Shown piece by piece: positions 1 to 7,089 of a stretch of 20,047 nucleotides of DNA (its first letter is position 1; each line of letters starts with the position of its first letter). The notes beneath the pieces are model-generated. The model saw only the letters and a program-made list of their open reading frames with translations. It made no database searches and was not told the DNA's origin. Both the position numbers and the translations under genes were made by a program. The stretch spans positions 1 to 20,047 of the forward strand of contig CAZHJW010000026.1 in NCBI GenBank assembly GCA_964533265.1, in the 5' to 3' direction. This DNA comes from UBA1100 sp964533265 (GTDB taxonomy: Bacteria; Verrucomicrobiota; Verrucomicrobiia; Limisphaerales; UBA1100).

Positions 1-1948
1 TGGCATCGGTATCAATCCAGTGAAGGTGAAACTCCTCCATATCACGGCTCTGCCTCACATTAAACCCTTCAGGCCATTTCACCCAACGCCAATACCCAAC
101 ACGGTACCATGGCTTGGCCCAGGCAGGAATAAAACCAGCATGGTCATGTAATTTTTGAATGAGATCGTGGGAAAGCTCTGTAATCTCTTCCAAACCCTCA
201 GCCTCCCGGTATTGCTTAATGAGCTTATCGAGGCCGCGATCCGCCGTAAGGGTGGAGTTATTGGTGTCGGGCTTGACCGTAATCCCTTCACGCAATGACC
301 CATCAGCATTATAGAGTTTATCCCCCTCCTCGGTATATGCGTTGTAGGAATGATAAGGCTCGAAAAACCGCGGGTACAATTCCACTGAGTTATTGAGCCC
401 CCCAAAGGATATTTCATGCTGTTTCTCACTGGTCTTCTTCCATCCGGCTGTGAGTTCAAGCATTTCAATATTCAACTCCACCCCGGCCTTCTTTGCTTCC
501 TGTTGCAAAACCGTCAGCAGTGATGAAAACCTCTTATATCCCGTTGTTATAGTGAAGGCCAACCGCTTACCCTCAACGTTTCGAAGAATACCATCAGCAC
601 CACGCTCAGTGAAACCAGCCTTGGCAAAGGCTGCCCCCGCCTTCTCAATCGAAAACTCGCGTGCTTTTACTTTTGAATTACTTCGCCCTCCATATCCATC
701 AGCAACTGTCTGCATACGTTCGAAATCACCATGAAATATCTCCTTATTCACCAAATCCCAATTCATTGAGTAGTGCAACCCTTGGCGTATTTCTTGATTA
801 TCTAAAAGCGGCTTGGAACAGTTGATCCGCAAAGCCCACGTTGGTCTGGGGATGTCGTTATAGAATTGGGCCTTATGGATGTAACCGTTCTCAACCTCAG
901 GAGCATCATTGGGCAGTTTATCGTACCAGTACTCGGGCAAACTCAAACCGTGCCAGTCTAGCTCTCCTTTCCTGAAAAGCTCGAAAACCTTGGCAGGCTC
1001 ACGAACAACCGTAACACGAATTTTCTCCGGGTTAAACCGGTTCGTATAAAACTTCTTTTTATCCGCCCACCAGTCGATAACACGCGTAAGCGTAATGGCT
1101 ACTCCATCATTGATATTTTCCTTTCTCACCTCATAAGGTCCGGCAGTGGGCTCAAACTCCCACTGGTAATCCTTCAGGTAATCCTCATCAAGTTCCTCAT
1201 AATGATGTTCCGGGACCGGGCGAATAGCTGCTTTAGTGATTACATCCGGCTTCGCCTTGTAGTAGGTAATTGAGAGAGTCCGCGTATTATACAGGGTAAT
1301 ATTAAGGAACTTCTTGTCGTCATAATAATCATTGTACCAGGGTGCTTTTATGTGCTTGCTGCGCATAAAATAGAAATGAAAGAAGAAATCTGTAACCTGA
1401 ACCGGTTCTCCATCCGAATAGCGGGCATCCGGATCCAGCTCGAAATATACCGTCTTCTTATCCTTCCCCACCGCCCAACGCTTGGCAATTGCCGGAATAT
1501 ACCCGTCTGTTTCAGGATGTTCATGCACCAACGCAAATGCATTGTTATCAAGAATATGACGCCTGAATGAGCCGCTGGCATCCGGGCCAACAAACCGCAA
1601 CGTGCGAGGCCAATCACCTGTGTACTGGTTCATCGTTCCGCCTTGCTTGGCGTCAGGAGAACTAAAAACGGGTTCACCGAGGCCATCCTCCCATTTCAAA
1701 TCCTCTGGTATGTCTTCGGCCTTCTTTATGACAAAAAACTTTGGCGAAGCTTCATAGAAGTCCTTCACTTCTTCAACGGAACCCAGTTCCACCGGCCCAA
1801 CCTCTATAGGTGCGGTCTCTTTCGACTTTCCGCTGCCTTTTCCATCCCCGTTAGGAGTATTTTCCTTGGTTTTACCGCAGCCCCAAAAAGTGAAAGCCAT
1901 TAAGAGAGCTAGTGTTAGTGCCCCGATCTGATATTTTGTAATCTTCAT
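1..1948 (-). CDS. yejA: YejA-like peptide ABC transporter substrate-binding lipoprotein (3' end cut by window)
   Basis: Extracellular solute-binding protein family 5, the ligand receptor of a Yej-type oligopeptide (microcin C class) importer. I translated it by hand: ATG at 1948, then 649 codons without a stop to the left edge, so only the end of the C-terminus is missing. Residues 1-24 form a signal peptide ending in FWGC, a weak lipobox with probable lipidation at Cys24, followed by a Gly/Lys/Ser linker. The family core starts near residue 100 (KQGGTMNQY). Family features include the stretch YIPAIAKRWAVGKDKKTVYF, then YSDGEPVQVTDF, and RVIDWWADKKKFYTNRFNPE, which resembles the YejA segment before its DNQVAFEAFKAGEFD region. 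The ATG lies 2 bp after the yejE stop, so it is the third gene of a yejB-yejE-yejA transcript. A yejF-type ATPase is not visible and may lie further left. Family call sure, exact substrate unknown. Confidence 0.88.
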   Translation of the reverse strand, partial: MKITKYQIGALTLALLMAFTFWGCGKTKENTPNGDGKGSGKSKETAPIEVGPVELGSVEEVKDFYEASPKFFVIKKAEDIPEDLKWEDGLGEPVFSSPDAKQGGTMNQYTGDWPRTLRFVGPDASGSFRRHILDNNAFALVHEHPETDGYIPAIAKRWAVGKDKKTVYFELDPDARYSDGEPVQVTDFFFHFYFMRSKHIKAPWYNDYYDDKKFLNITLYNTRTLSITYYKAKPDVITKAAIRPVPEHHYEELDEDYLKDYQWEFEPTAGPYEVRKENINDGVAITLTRVIDWWADKKKFYTNRFNPEKIRVTVVREPAKVFELFRKGELDWHGLSLPEYWYDKLPNDAPEVENGYIHKAQFYNDIPRPTWALRINCSKPLLDNQEIRQGLHYSMNWDLVNKEIFHGDFERMQTVADGYGGRSNSKVKAREFSIEKAGAAFAKAGFTERGADGILRNVEGKRLAFTITTGYKRFSSLLTVLQQEAKKAGVELNIEMLELTAGWKKTSEKQHEISFGGLNNSVELYPRFFEPYHSYNAYTEEGDKLYNADGSLREGITVKPDTNNSTLTADRGLDKLIKQYREAEGLEEITELSHDLIQKLHDHAGFIPAWAKPWYRVGYWRWVKWPEGFNVRQSRDMEEFHLHWIDTDA

Positions 1949-1950
1949 AT

Positions 1951-3081
1951 CTATTCGTAAGTTGAAAATTTCTTTGGATCAAAGGCTTCACGAACTGCCT
2001 CGCCGATGAACGTCACCATTGTCAGCACCAAAAATATCGCCGTCAACGCCGAACCGATAATCCATGGTTTTTCTCTAATATACTCCTGACCCAAGCGCAA
2101 TTGATGACCCCAACTAGGAGTTCCCTCAGGTAAACCAAAATTCAAAAAATCAAGCGCAGTTACCGAGGAGATCGCTGCGGCAACGGTAAAAGGAAGAAAG
2201 GTAACTAGCGTGGATACCGTATTTGGCAGCAAGTGGGTAAAAATAATGCGGAATGGCCCTGCCCCTAATAGTTGCGCGGCAGAAACATAATCGCGCGCCT
2301 TCTCCTTGTATGTGGAAGCACGCATATAGTAGGTCATGCTCGTCCAGCTAAAGACAACCATGATCGCTAAAAGCATCAGGATACGTGTCATCATCCCCAC
2401 TTTACTCGGCAAAACTGAAACCATGATCATGACCATATAAAGAAAGGGGATATTCGCCCAAATTTCCACTAATCGGAGCCCCAATAAATCCACCTTGCCA
2501 CCAAAATATCCCATTAAGCACCCAAGAGCCGACCCCACGAGAAACACCATGAACGTGAAACCCAAAGCAAAAAGCATCACGATACGAAAACCATAAAAGA
2601 GCCGCGCGGCAATATCCCTACCCGCATCGTCAGTACCCAGGTAATGTTTATGTTCGCGACTGGGAGCAGCAAGTTTTCCAACGCCTTCTGAAAAATTCGG
2701 TTTGTAGGGATCGTGCGGAATGAGCGGCATAAGCAACCATCCTTCCTTACTGTCTCCTTTCCAATTGCGCTTTAAGCTACGGTAGTTGACCGGATAACTA
2801 TACGGTTGCCCTTCTGCATCCTTTTCCATACCGAAGTATTGCCCGGTGCGGGGGGTTTTGGGGGTATAAATCCATTTGATAGGATAAGTGTCAGCCAATG
2901 CAGGGAAATACCAATTTCCAGCATGTCGAACAATCAACGCCTGATCATTCACGAGTAATTCGCCAATGAGTGAAATAAAAATCGCAAGGGCAAGCGCGAG
3001 AAAAGACCAATACCCGCGCCTAATCGACTGAAACCGCTTGAGTTTCCGCTTGGTAAGAGGATTGAGTTGCCACTTCGCCAT
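1951..3081 (-). CDS. yejE: YejE-type peptide ABC transporter permease
   Basis: Inner-membrane permease of a peptide importer, partner of YejB. It has 376 residues against about 341 in E. coli YejE. Residues 20-25 (IRRGYW) and the first membrane helix (about 26-44) match the family start, followed by NDQALIVRHAGNWYFPAL (45-62), very close to the E. coli protein. A periplasmic loop of about 90 residues leads to YLGTDDAGRDIAARLFYG (147-164), the usual DppC/YejE motif. The EAA loop, which docks the ATPase, is at about 263-287 (RDYVSAAQLLG...HLLPN). The C-terminus has FIGEAVREAFDPKKF, nearly the E. coli ending. It starts 6 bp after yejB stops and ends 2 bp before yejA starts, so all three are one transcript. 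Slightly long periplasmic loop; otherwise typical. Confidence 0.93.
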   Translation of the reverse strand: MAKWQLNPLTKRKLKRFQSIRRGYWSFLALALAIFISLIGELLVNDQALIVRHAGNWYFPALADTYPIKWIYTPKTPRTGQYFGMEKDAEGQPYSYPVNYRSLKRNWKGDSKEGWLLMPLIPHDPYKPNFSEGVGKLAAPSREHKHYLGTDDAGRDIAARLFYGFRIVMLFALGFTFMVFLVGSALGCLMGYFGGKVDLLGLRLVEIWANIPFLYMVMIMVSVLPSKVGMMTRILMLLAIMVVFSWTSMTYYMRASTYKEKARDYVSAAQLLGAGPFRIIFTHLLPNTVSTLVTFLPFTVAAAISSVTALDFLNFGLPEGTPSWGHQLRLGQEYIREKPWIIGSALTAIFLVLTMVTFIGEAVREAFDPKKFSTYE

Positions 3082-3087
3082 GATCTC

Positions 3088-4353
3088 TTATTCAAATCTC
3101 ACTCGTGGATCCACCATGGCCATTAAAAAATCAGAAATAATATTTCCAATTAGCATCAGTAATGCCGAAAGCATTAGCACTCCCATCACCACAGGGAAAT
3201 CTCGATCGATGATGGCGTTAAAGCCGAGCAGACCGAACCCATTGATATCAAATATCTTTTCAATGAGAAACGAACCCGCAACAAAAAGAGTCACTTGATG
3301 GCCTAAGTTGGTCGCAATGGGGATGAGAGAATTTCGAAGCGCATGCCGACGAAGGGCATCCTTATAAGCAACCCCCTTAGAGAGAGCCGTCCTCATATAG
3401 TCAGCAGCCAAATTATCCATCAAATGGTTTTTCATTAGCATGGTAAGAAATGCAAAACCGCCAACCAGATAGGCACATAAAGGAAGGGCTGAATGATGAA
3501 ACACGTCCTTCACTTTTCCAGAAAGCGACAAATCATCGAATCCAATGCTGGTAAAACCCGACGCTGGGAACCATTCATTATTTACCGCGCAAAAGAGAAT
3601 CAATAAAAACCCCAGCACATAACCCGGCATGGCATAACCCATAAAAATCAACACCGAGGTGCTGTTATCAAACCAGCTATTGTGTTTAACAGCCTTAAAG
3701 AAACCGAGGGGGATGCACACGGCATATAAGATAAGAACCGTCATAACCCCAAAAAATGTCGAAACCGGCAAGCGCTGCCTAATCACCTCTTCGACCGGTT
3801 TGCCGTAACGAAAGGACCGTCCCAAATCACCCTGAATGAGTCCCGAATGCTCCTCCCGGAACACCTCCACACGCAAAGATCCCTCTTTAGCATTTGGCTT
3901 TGGGTCCAACTGCCTCCATGTCCAGTTACCCGCAAACTCGCCAGCATTAGCCAATGTAACTTTCCCCGAATGGTGCCGCTCCAACCGCATTCGCTTCTTC
4001 TTGGCTTCGCCTTCAACGAGGCGAATACGCACACTGGCCTTTGTTTCATCAGCAGCAAACTCCACATCCCTGTGGGACTTTTCTCGGGGGAGTATTCCCA
4101 GCCAGATTAAATATGAGGTTCCGATTGGCTTATCCAAGCCATAATACCTTTCAAGGTCTTTCCTCTGCTCTGCATCCAATAACCCCGTAGCGGTCTGCCC
4201 ACCTCCACTTTCCTCACTAACCTGTTGCATCTGCATCATGGCCTGCTCGATGGGCCCTCCGGGAGCCATTCTCGTAACCAGAAATACCACGAACGAAATG
4301 CCCAGCATCGTGGGAAAGATCAAAAGAAAACGCCTGATAAAATAGTCGCGCAT
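3088..4353 (-). CDS. yejB: YejB-type peptide ABC transporter permease with an extra periplasmic segment
   Basis: First permease of the Yej-type importer, 421 residues from the ATG at 4353 (E. coli YejB is about 364). I chose this start because MRDYFIRRFLLIFPTMLGIS is the normal YejB/DppB beginning. An in-frame ATG at 4422 would add 23 residues and leave only 29 bp to the divergent mqnD start. Helix 1 is residues about 9-27, the periplasmic motif is MAPGGPIEQAM, and GDLGRSFRYGKPVEEVI (175-191) leads into the main membrane domain. The EAA loop is near 318-342 (DYMRTALSKG...HALRN). The end reads GLLGFNAIIDRDFPVVMGVL and VDPRVRFE, both typical of YejB. Between residues about 88 and 173 there is a charged segment absent from E. 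coli YejB; it accounts for the extra length. Heads the transcript yejB-yejE-yejA. Confidence 0.92.
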   Translation of the reverse strand: MRDYFIRRFLLIFPTMLGISFVVFLVTRMAPGGPIEQAMMQMQQVSEESGGGQTATGLLDAEQRKDLERYYGLDKPIGTSYLIWLGILPREKSHRDVEFAADETKASVRIRLVEGEAKKKRMRLERHHSGKVTLANAGEFAGNWTWRQLDPKPNAKEGSLRVEVFREEHSGLIQGDLGRSFRYGKPVEEVIRQRLPVSTFFGVMTVLILYAVCIPLGFFKAVKHNSWFDNSTSVLIFMGYAMPGYVLGFLLILFCAVNNEWFPASGFTSIGFDDLSLSGKVKDVFHHSALPLCAYLVGGFAFLTMLMKNHLMDNLAADYMRTALSKGVAYKDALRRHALRNSLIPIATNLGHQVTLFVAGSFLIEKIFDINGFGLLGFNAIIDRDFPVVMGVLMLSALLMLIGNIISDFLMAMVDPRVRFE

Positions 4354-4451
4354 ACCGTGAGGACTGGCGAGTAAGTTGGCTAAAGCGAGGATGTATTGCC
4401 AGCCAAAACGCATCGACATCATACAAGCTTTTGCGCAATCTCGGTGGCCGC
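4354..4451. promoter_or_regulatory. divergent intergenic region between yejB and mqnD
   Basis: These 98 bp separate the two outward-facing starts, so promoters for both transcripts must lie here or reach into the genes. I could not assign convincing -35/-10 boxes. A 6-bp inverted repeat (TTGGCT and AGCCAA, about 19 bp apart, near 4376-4406) is visible but may be chance. Confidence 0.35.
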
Positions 4452-5297
4452 ATGCAAAAGCTCACACTCGGCCATTCCCCCGACCCAGACGATGCGTTCA
4501 TGTTTTATGCTCTGGCTAAAAATCTAATCGATCAACAGGGCTACGAATTTGAGCATATCCTGCAGGATATCCAAACCCTCAATGAACGCGCCACGCGCGG
4601 TGAACTGGATATTACCGCCATTAGTATACATGCCTATGCTTATGTGAGTGACCAGTATACCCTGCTCCCCAGCGGGGCCAGCATGGGTGATGGCTATGGT
4701 CCAATGCTGGTCGCTAGGGAACATTTTTCGCGTAATGAGATTCCCAGAAAAAAGATCGCTGTCCCCGGTGAAATGACCAGTGCGTTTCTGGCCCTACAGA
4801 TGTGGCTCGGCAAGCCGAAGACGGATTTTGAATACGTGGTGGTACCATTTGATGAGATTTTTAGAACCGTCAATTCAGGAAAAGCTGATGTGGGTCTAAT
4901 CATTCACGAAGGTCAGTTGACATTTGAAAATGAAGGTCTCGTATGTTGCGCCGATCTGGGCGCATGGTGGGGCGAGGAAAACGACGGTCTACCTTTGCCA
5001 CTGGGCGGCAATGTGATCCATAAGCGCATTGCCGAAACCGAACGCAAGACGATAAGCGATCTTCTTGCCCAAAGCATTCAATACAGCCTGAATCATCGCC
5101 CCGAGGCGGTGGAACACGCCCTTCAGTATGCGCGTGACATGGGTACGGAACTGGCAGACCAATTCGTGGGCATGTATGTAAACCACTGGACGCTTGATTA
5201 TGGCGACAAAGGTCGCGATACCATCTCACGTTTCCTAGGCCGTGCACACGAGACTGACTTAATCCCACATCGGCAGGAACTGGAGTTTGTGACATAA
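4452..5297 (+). CDS. mqnD: 1,4-dihydroxy-6-naphthoate synthase-type protein (futalosine pathway)
   Basis: Soluble enzyme of the futalosine route to menaquinone, thought to convert cyclic dehypoxanthine futalosine to 1,4-dihydroxy-6-naphthoate; a two-lobed periplasmic-binding-protein-like fold without signal peptide. 281 residues from the ATG at 4452, where the family-typical start MQKLTLGHSPDPDDAFMFYA begins; an in-frame ATG at 4431 would add seven unrelated residues. MqnD rather than MqnA is indicated by SPDPDDAFMF and by GLIIHEGQLTF (148-158), whose His152 corresponds to the proposed catalytic His of Thermus MqnD, followed by DLGAWW (168-173) and GLPLPLGG. A threonine/serine-rich loop (PGEMTSAF, 105-112) should line the substrate cleft. 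Its TAA overlaps the ATG of the following aldo/keto reductase by one base, so the two are co-translated. No other mqn gene is in the window. Confidence 0.85.
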   Translation: MQKLTLGHSPDPDDAFMFYALAKNLIDQQGYEFEHILQDIQTLNERATRGELDITAISIHAYAYVSDQYTLLPSGASMGDGYGPMLVAREHFSRNEIPRKKIAVPGEMTSAFLALQMWLGKPKTDFEYVVVPFDEIFRTVNSGKADVGLIIHEGQLTFENEGLVCCADLGAWWGEENDGLPLPLGGNVIHKRIAETERKTISDLLAQSIQYSLNHRPEAVEHALQYARDMGTELADQFVGMYVNHWTLDYGDKGRDTISRFLGRAHETDLIPHRQELEFVT

Positions 5298-6481
5298 TGA
5301 AATATCGACGGTTCGGAAAAACAGAACTGGAGATGCCAGTGTTTTCCTGTGGAGGCATGCGGTATCAACACAAGTGGAATGACATTGATTGGAGTGATGT
5401 TCCCGACGCAGGTCAAAAGAATCTTGAAGCTACCATTCATCGCGCAGTGGATCTGGGTATCAACCATATCGAGACCGCACGAGGCTACGGCTCCTCAGAA
5501 ATGCAGCTGGGCCCTGTCCTTAAGCAGTTTCCACGGGAAAAGCTTATCGTACAGACCAAAATCTCCCCCTATGCCAATGCCAAGGAGTTTCTCGAAACCT
5601 TTAACACCTCGATGGATTACCTCCAGCTGGATCATGTAGATTTGTTATCTCTGCACGGCATCAATAACAATGAATTACTCGACTGGTCCCTGAAAGATAA
5701 CGGCTGTCTCGATGCCGCTCGATGGCTACAAAAGGAGGGACGGTGTAAACATGTTGGCTTCTCTACCCATGCAACAACGGACATTATTCTCAAGGCAATT
5801 GAAAGTACCCGATTCGATTATTTAAATCTTCACTGGTATTTCGTGAATGACCTTAACTGGCCCGCTGTGGAAGCAGCCCACAAACACGACATGGGAGTCT
5901 TCATCATCAGCCCCAATGACAAGGGCGGAAAACTCTACACTCCACCCCAAAAGCTCACCGAACTCTGCGCACCACTACACCCAATGCAGTTCAACGCACT
6001 CTATTGCCTAAACCGCCCCCAGGTGCACACCCTGAGCTGTGGTGCTGCAAAGCCGAGCGATTTCGATTGCCACCTGAAAGCTCTGGAGCATTACGATAAT
6101 ATCGTGCCGACCATAACCTGTATCGAGCAACGACTACGCACGGAAATGGAAAACGTATTAGGGGCTGACTGGTGCACTAATTGGCACCAGGGATTACCTC
6201 ATTATGTGGATGTCCCCGGTGAAATCAACATCTCAGAAATCCTACGCCTCTGGACCTACGCCAAGGGCCTGGATTTGGTCGATTGGGGCAAGATGCGCTA
6301 CAATCTCTTGGGGCAGGGCGACCACTGGTTCCCCGGTGAACATGTCACCAAGCTGGACATGGAAAAAGTCGCTCCCTGCCTTAAAAACAGCCCTTTCGCC
6401 GACCGTCTTCCCGGCATTCTGACTGAAGCCCATGCATTAATGCATGATCAGGAACAAAAACGACTAAGCGAATCAGACTAA
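5297..6481 (+). CDS. aldo/keto reductase with degenerate C-terminal ferredoxin-like domain
   Basis: Cytoplasmic aldo/keto reductase superfamily member, 394 residues, of the long type that normally carries a C-terminal helical 4Fe-4S domain. The N-terminus MKYRRFGKTELEMPVFSCGG is typical. The catalytic tetrad aligns as Glu59 (in place of the usual Asp, in HIETARGYG), Tyr64, Lys88 (VQTK) and His120 (LSLHGIN). The barrel continues to about residue 265 (FIISPNDKGGKLY at 202-214). In the C-terminal part the expected CxxCxxC...CP clusters are absent: only Cys293 (DWCTNWHQGLP) and Cys361 (APCLKNSPFADR) remain, so a cubane cluster is unlikely. The arrangement INISEILRLW still resembles the ferredoxin fold. 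Coupled to mqnD by TAATG; ends 3 bp from the convergent ompH stop. Substrate unknown; a link to quinone synthesis is only a guess from position. Confidence 0.88.
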   Translation: MKYRRFGKTELEMPVFSCGGMRYQHKWNDIDWSDVPDAGQKNLEATIHRAVDLGINHIETARGYGSSEMQLGPVLKQFPREKLIVQTKISPYANAKEFLETFNTSMDYLQLDHVDLLSLHGINNNELLDWSLKDNGCLDAARWLQKEGRCKHVGFSTHATTDIILKAIESTRFDYLNLHWYFVNDLNWPAVEAAHKHDMGVFIISPNDKGGKLYTPPQKLTELCAPLHPMQFNALYCLNRPQVHTLSCGAAKPSDFDCHLKALEHYDNIVPTITCIEQRLRTEMENVLGADWCTNWHQGLPHYVDVPGEINISEILRLWTYAKGLDLVDWGKMRYNLLGQGDHWFPGEHVTKLDMEKVAPCLKNSPFADRLPGILTEAHALMHDQEQKRLSESD

Positions 6482-6484
6482 AAA

Positions 6485-7075
6485 TTATTTTTTGCCGCCA
6501 CTCCCCTTCTTTGGGTCACTTAGGTTCAACTGCTTGAGCACCGACTCCGTAAGGTCATTTCCGTCCGCACTGTAGACCACAATAGGCGCAATGGCAGCTG
6601 ACTTACCTGCCTTGTCGAGAACGAGATCAAATCCTCCAGCCCGGGCCTTCGCTGCAACCACTTGCTGTATCTCTTCCATGATCCCATCACGTGCTTTGCG
6701 CATCTCAAGTTCCAAATCTTTACTGGTGGCATTACTGAAAGCCTGAATCGCCTCTGACTGCTGCCTCAACTCCTGTTGTTTTAAACCTGCCTGTTGCTGC
6801 CTCTTCGTTTTCTCTGCAGCAGATAGGTTAGGATCATTCAACGCTTTAATCATCCGACTCAACACTTCGCCATCCTTAGTCAGGGCTTGGTTTAACCCTT
6901 TGATTTTGTCTTGAGCCATTTTTTGTTTCTTTTTCAATTTATCATTTTCCTGATCCGTCTTCCAATAACCATTGTATACTTTGTCTAAACTAACGGTCGC
7001 GATGGAAGTGGCCGCCTCAGCGGAATCAGACAAAAACCCAAATGTTACCAGAGCAATTAAAACAACATATTTCAT
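6485..7075 (-). CDS. ompH: Skp/OmpH-family periplasmic chaperone
   Basis: Small periplasmic chaperone of the Skp (OmpH) family, which holds unfolded outer-membrane proteins on their way to the BAM complex. 196 residues. Residues 1-21 are a signal peptide (MKYVVLIALVTFGFLSDSAEA, cleavage after Ala21 or Ala22). The body starts SIATVSLDKVYNGYWKT, the usual 'vd..kv......' beginning. Residues about 38-140 are rich in Lys, Gln and Glu with almost no proline and should form the two-helix coiled-coil tentacle. The end is the core strand GGFDLVLDKAG and IVVYSADGNDLTESVL, where family members have the 'dvT..vl..lN' motif (here LTESVLKQLN). A Lys/Gly tail follows. It lies 14 bp behind bamA, its functional partner, and closes the long minus-strand run. 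No terminator hairpin is visible between it and the convergent reductase. Confidence 0.9.
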   Translation of the reverse strand: MKYVVLIALVTFGFLSDSAEAATSIATVSLDKVYNGYWKTDQENDKLKKKQKMAQDKIKGLNQALTKDGEVLSRMIKALNDPNLSAAEKTKRQQQAGLKQQELRQQSEAIQAFSNATSKDLELEMRKARDGIMEEIQQVVAAKARAGGFDLVLDKAGKSAAIAPIVVYSADGNDLTESVLKQLNLSDPKKGSGGKK

Positions 7076-7089
7076 AATAATCTAACTAG

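Noticed and set aside
79..1903. Several short frames on both strands in the yejA region
   Set aside because: They overlap the continuous YejA translation, which matches its family throughout; none has independent support.
4354..4422. 23-residue N-terminal extension of YejB
   Set aside because: It precedes the conserved YejB start MRDYFIRRFL and would leave no room for the divergent mqnD promoter.
6470..6500. Bidirectional terminator between the reductase and ompH
   Set aside because: An A/T-rich run exists at the junction, but there is no inverted repeat to form a stem.
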